64,000 nucleotides of DNA from Planctomycetota bacterium (GTDB taxonomy: Bacteria; Planctomycetota; SZUA-567; H5-PLA8): assembly GCA_015075375.1 (NCBI GenBank), contig JABTUM010000001.1, forward strand, positions 429,201-493,200, read 5' to 3'. Positions 61,406 through 64,000 of this stretch are shown in pieces. Position numbers and translations under genes: made by a program. Numbering within the stretch: the first letter of the stretch is position 1; each line of letters starts with the position of its first letter. The notes under the pieces were generated by a model that worked only from the letters and a program-made list of their open reading frames with translations, did no database searches and was not told the origin of the DNA.

Positions 61406-62866
61406 ATGAAGGTAGACACCGGGACGCATCCCGTTCGCGCCACGGACGAGCTGGCGGAACTGAAGATCGACCGCAGCGGCAAACGCAAGGGTTTGCCGCT
61501 TTGGCCCTTTGTATTGGGTGGCCTCTTCCTGCTTCTGGCGGTCGTGGCCCCAGCCCTGCAACGCAGCATGCGCGGCGTGGAAGTGCAGACGGCGTCTGCG
61601 GTTAAAGTACTGACCATGAACCAATTGGCTCAAGGGGGCGCTCAGGATACCGAGCTGACCGCCGCAGGATATGTAGTGGCGGATCGAAAAGCTGTCCTTG
61701 CGGCCAAATTCGTGGGCCGGCTCTCGAAGCTGAACGTCAAGGAAGCGCAGGAGGTCAAACAAGGCGAGATCATAGCCGAGATTGAGCACCACGAACTGGA
61801 TGCCCAGATTGCCCAGCTCAAGGCCGAGATCGCCGGGCGAAAGGCGGAAGTGGAACGCCTACGCTCTGCGCATGAACAGGCCGAAGCAGAGATAGTTTCC
61901 GCAAAAGTGCTTTTGGCCACCTTCGATGCCGAAGTCGCTGAGATGAAAGTGATGTGGGATGACGCGCAGCGCCGGCTGGAGCGCGATACGAAGCTCGCTC
62001 AAGCCGAGGCCATGGGATTCTCGGAGGTAGACGACCGGTTGACCGAAGTGCGCATGGCCGAAGCGAAGATGAAGACCATCGCGCGGCGTCGGGAAGCTTC
62101 GGAGCAGCTCGTCAGCGTGCGTCAGAAGCAGGCGGAGGTGGCCAAGCAGTCGGTCGCGGTGGCGCAAACCAACGTCGCGACCGCCGAAGCCAGTCTCGCG
62201 GTGCTGGAAGCGCAGTTGATCGAATACTTCATTCGCGCGCCGTTCGACGGCGTCGTGACCGAGAAGGCGGCAGAGTTGGGCGAGATTATCGCACCCGTCA
62301 GCGTCGGGGGGCAGATGGCGCGCGGATCGATCGTGACCGTCGCGGATTGGGCGTCCTTGCAAGCCGAGGTGGATGTGGCCGAAACGTATCTGGGACGCGT
62401 GATGCCCGGACAGCGCGCCGCGATCAACGTTGATGCCATGCCAGGCAAGACCTTTGCGGGCAAGCTGCAGCGCATCCTGCCTCGCGCGGACCGCAGCAAG
62501 GCAACGGTACAGGTGCGAGTGGACTTCCTGCCCAATAAGGAAGGGAAAAGCGTATTCGTGGCCGAACGTATCCTGCCCGACATGGGCATCCGAGTGAAGT
62601 TCCTGCCGGACGACGCGCCGCCTGGGGCCGACACCGGTGAAGCTCCGCTGAAATGCGCGATCCCATTCAGTGCGCTGCAAGAGAACGGGCAGACGGTCTG
62701 GGTTGTCAAAGACGGCATCGCTTCCCGCCGTCCCGTGAAGTCGGGCACGCGGGCGGGCGACTGGATCGAGATTACCGAGGGCGTGACGCCGGGTGAAGCG
62801 GTGGTTGTTTCCGGCGCTGAAGGACTGGATCGGGATGGCGCGAAGGTCGTCGTTCCGGAAAAATAG
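61406..62866 (+). CDS. HlyD/MacA-type periplasmic adaptor of an ABC efflux system
   Basis: 486-aa membrane-fusion protein. One N-terminal membrane helix (LWPFVLGGLFLLLAVVAPAL) precedes a biotinyl-lipoyl-like part (AAKFVGRLSKLNVKEAQEV). A long coiled coil (~residues 135-230: HELDAQIAQLKAEIAGRKAE onward) and a beta-barrel region (FIRAPFDGVVTEKAAELGEI; DVAETYLGRVMPGQRAAINV) follow. It would connect an inner-membrane ABC permease to an outer-membrane exit. ATG 61406 has GGAG six bases upstream; an in-frame ATG at 61328 would add 26 residues. It is followed by its ATPase and permease. Confidence 0.88.
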   Translation: MKVDTGTHPVRATDELAELKIDRSGKRKGLPLWPFVLGGLFLLLAVVAPALQRSMRGVEVQTASAVKVLTMNQLAQGGAQDTELTAAGYVVADRKAVLAAKFVGRLSKLNVKEAQEVKQGEIIAEIEHHELDAQIAQLKAEIAGRKAEVERLRSAHEQAEAEIVSAKVLLATFDAEVAEMKVMWDDAQRRLERDTKLAQAEAMGFSEVDDRLTEVRMAEAKMKTIARRREASEQLVSVRQKQAEVAKQSVAVAQTNVATAEASLAVLEAQLIEYFIRAPFDGVVTEKAAELGEIIAPVSVGGQMARGSIVTVADWASLQAEVDVAETYLGRVMPGQRAAINVDAMPGKTFAGKLQRILPRADRSKATVQVRVDFLPNKEGKSVFVAERILPDMGIRVKFLPDDAPPGADTGEAPLKCAIPFSALQENGQTVWVVKDGIASRRPVKSGTRAGDWIEITEGVTPGEAVVVSGAEGLDRDGAKVVVPEK

Positions 62867-62898
62867 TCAACGCAGCTTTGGACCACCAGGCACAGGCC

Positions 62899-63600
62899 AT
62901 GCCCGAACCCATCATCCAGCTTCGCGAGTGCACGCGTTTCTACCGCAAGGGCGGCGAACTGATTCTCCCGTTGGATCGTGTGAGCCTCGATATCGCGGAA
63001 GGCGATTTCGTCGCCTTGATGGGTCCGTCGGGATCGGGGAAGACGACCCTGCTCAATCTAATTGGCGGCCTAGACAGCCCGTCGGACGGTACGCTGATCG
63101 TATGCGGGCAGGATCTGGGAGAACTTTCGCCGCGCCAACTGGCCCAATGGCGCTCGCGGCACGTCTCGTACATCTTTCAATCCTTCAACCTGCTTCCGGT
63201 GCTTACGGCCTACCAGAATGTGGAGCTTCCGTTGACGCTGTTGCCGCTGACGAAAGCCGAGCGTAAAAAGCACGTAGAAACGGCGTTGAGAATTGTCGGC
63301 TTGGCCGAGCGCATGCATCACCGGCCCGACGAGCTTTCCGGCGGGCAGGAACAGCGCGTGGCCATCGCCCGGGCATTGGCGTGCGACCCGGAGTTGCTGC
63401 TTGCCGACGAACCCACGGGGGATCTGGATGCTCATTCGGCGCAGGAGGTGATGGACTTACTCCTCTCTCTAAACCGCGATCACGGGAAAACGATCATCGT
63501 GGTGACCCACGATCCCAAGGTTTCGCAATGCGCGCGGCGGCAGCTTCATCTGGAGAAAGGGGTATTGGCCCTGGACTCCGCGACTTCGCCAAGGGCGTGA
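62899..63600 (+). CDS. ABC transporter ATP-binding protein (MacB/LolD type)
   Basis: 233-aa ATPase with Walker [11 protein letters not shown]-loop [12 protein letters not shown], signature [15 protein letters not shown], Walker [13 protein letters not shown] and switch His in [27 protein letters not shown] is typical of the MacB/LolD/FtsE branch that works with FtsX-like permeases. ATG 62899 is preferred over TTG 62878. It lies 32 bp after the adaptor gene and 16 bp before the permease. Confidence 0.93.
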   Translation: MPEPIIQLRECTRFYRKGGELILPLDRVSLDIAEGDFVALMGPSGSGKTTLLNLIGGLDSPSDGTLIVCGQDLGELSPRQLAQWRSRHVSYIFQSFNLLPVLTAYQNVELPLTLLPLTKAERKKHVETALRIVGLAERMHHRPDELSGGQEQRVAIARALACDPELLLADEPTGDLDAHSAQEVMDLLLSLNRDHGKTIIVVTHDPKVSQCARRQLHLEKGVLALDSATSPRA

Positions 63601-63616
63601 GAACCGGCCCATTCGT

Positions 63617-64000
63617 ATGAATCTCCTGCTCAAATCCTTGCTCCGCAAACCGCTGCGAACCCTGCTTACAGTGGTCAGCATCGCGCTCGCGCTGTTTCTG
63701 TACTGTTTTCTGGAGTCGGTGCTGTACGCCTTCAACGTGGGTGTCTCGATGTCGAGCGCCTCTCGTCTGGTGGTCCAGCACAAGGAGTCCCTGGCGTTTA
63801 CGATCCCGATCGCCTACCGCAGCAATATTGAGCAGTGCGAAGGCGTGAGCGGCGTGGCGCCGATGGTCTGGTTCGGCGGGCTGTATACGCCGAAAGATAC
63901 GCAAGGGGACGCGCGGGAAGAATTCTTCGCCCAGTTCGCGGTCGAATTGAAGGACTACCTGGATATTGTGCCAGAAGTCATCATCGCGGATCAGGACGAG
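63617..64000 (+). CDS. FtsX/MacB-type ABC permease (partial, truncated by window end)
   Basis: The frame from ATG 63617 to the window edge gives 128 residues: MNLLLKSLLRKPLRTLLTVV, a membrane helix (SIALALFLYCFLESVLYAF), then the start of the periplasmic domain (RSNIEQCEGVSGVAPMVWFG). This is how MacB_PCD permeases begin. With the two upstream genes it forms a tripartite efflux or lipoprotein-release type transporter. The substrate is unknown. Confidence 0.88.
   Translation, partial: MNLLLKSLLRKPLRTLLTVVSIALALFLYCFLESVLYAFNVGVSMSSASRLVVQHKESLAFTIPIAYRSNIEQCEGVSGVAPMVWFGGLYTPKDTQGDAREEFFAQFAVELKDYLDIVPEVIIADQDE

Overview
The window is a GC-rich bacterial chromosome segment carrying about 51 genes. 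I see no rRNA, no confident tRNA, no CRISPR array and no prophage. Many genes encode secreted beta-propeller, beta-helix, NHL, LamG or carbohydrate-binding-like proteins. Others are AraC regulators next to phytanoyl-CoA dioxygenase-like genes, hybrid GntR/LacI regulators, and a complete MoxR/Bat operon. Genes often start with GTG or TTG. Together this suggests a free-living planctomycete or a nearby lineage (PVC group or Hydrogenedentes-like). That assignment is an inference from gene content only; no marker gene settles it.

Left part (1-13.5 kb): a truncated AraC regulator; a TPP riboswitch driving thiC; a Uma2-type nuclease-like protein; a radical SAM gene paired with a nitrilase-family gene; a small orphan; a CI-like HTH regulator behind repeated operator-like sites; and a thioredoxin-like 2Fe-2S ferredoxin. 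A minus-strand run then follows: endonuclease/exonuclease/phosphatase protein, DMT transporter, small orphan, PQQ-type propeller and a shared terminator. A secreted beta-helix protein has its own promoter.

Middle (13.5-37.6 kb): an SDR-TspO fusion, an SGNH hydrolase, a GntR/LacI regulator, an amidase lipoprotein and an FAH-family enzyme. The most distinctive stretch is 19.4-28.3 kb. A GntR/LacI regulator sits behind a perfect 22-bp palindrome and overlaps the region leading into four secreted propeller-like paralogues, a zinc-ribbon/TM/LamG membrane protein and a cytoplasmic transglutaminase-like protein. A rhodanese with a strong terminator follows. Two divergent AraC/PhyH cassettes flank an AT-rich island that holds an orphan secreted protein and a RAYT (REP-associated tyrosine transposase) with its inverted REP hairpins. 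A DNA-alkylation-repair HEAT protein and a radical SAM/SPASM protein close this part.

Right part (37.7-64 kb): an MFS transporter and a CPx copper ATPase with HMA domains at both ends; a fusion of a PlsC-type acyltransferase with a permuted papain-like (YiiX/LRAT-like) domain; and the operon moxR, DUF58, lipoprotein, batA, batB-batC fusion, batD, batE, translationally coupled by overlapping start/stop codons at most joints. Then come a beta-helix protein and a 1351-residue CBM9-like/NHL protein, a convergent propeller lipoprotein, and the start of a MacB-type efflux system (HlyD adaptor, ATPase, truncated permease).

Small dispersed repeats recur between genes: a CCTTGGCAAGG-type hairpin, an AGATTGGGGATTGAACGG-like segment, and a 141-bp MITE-like inverted repeat.
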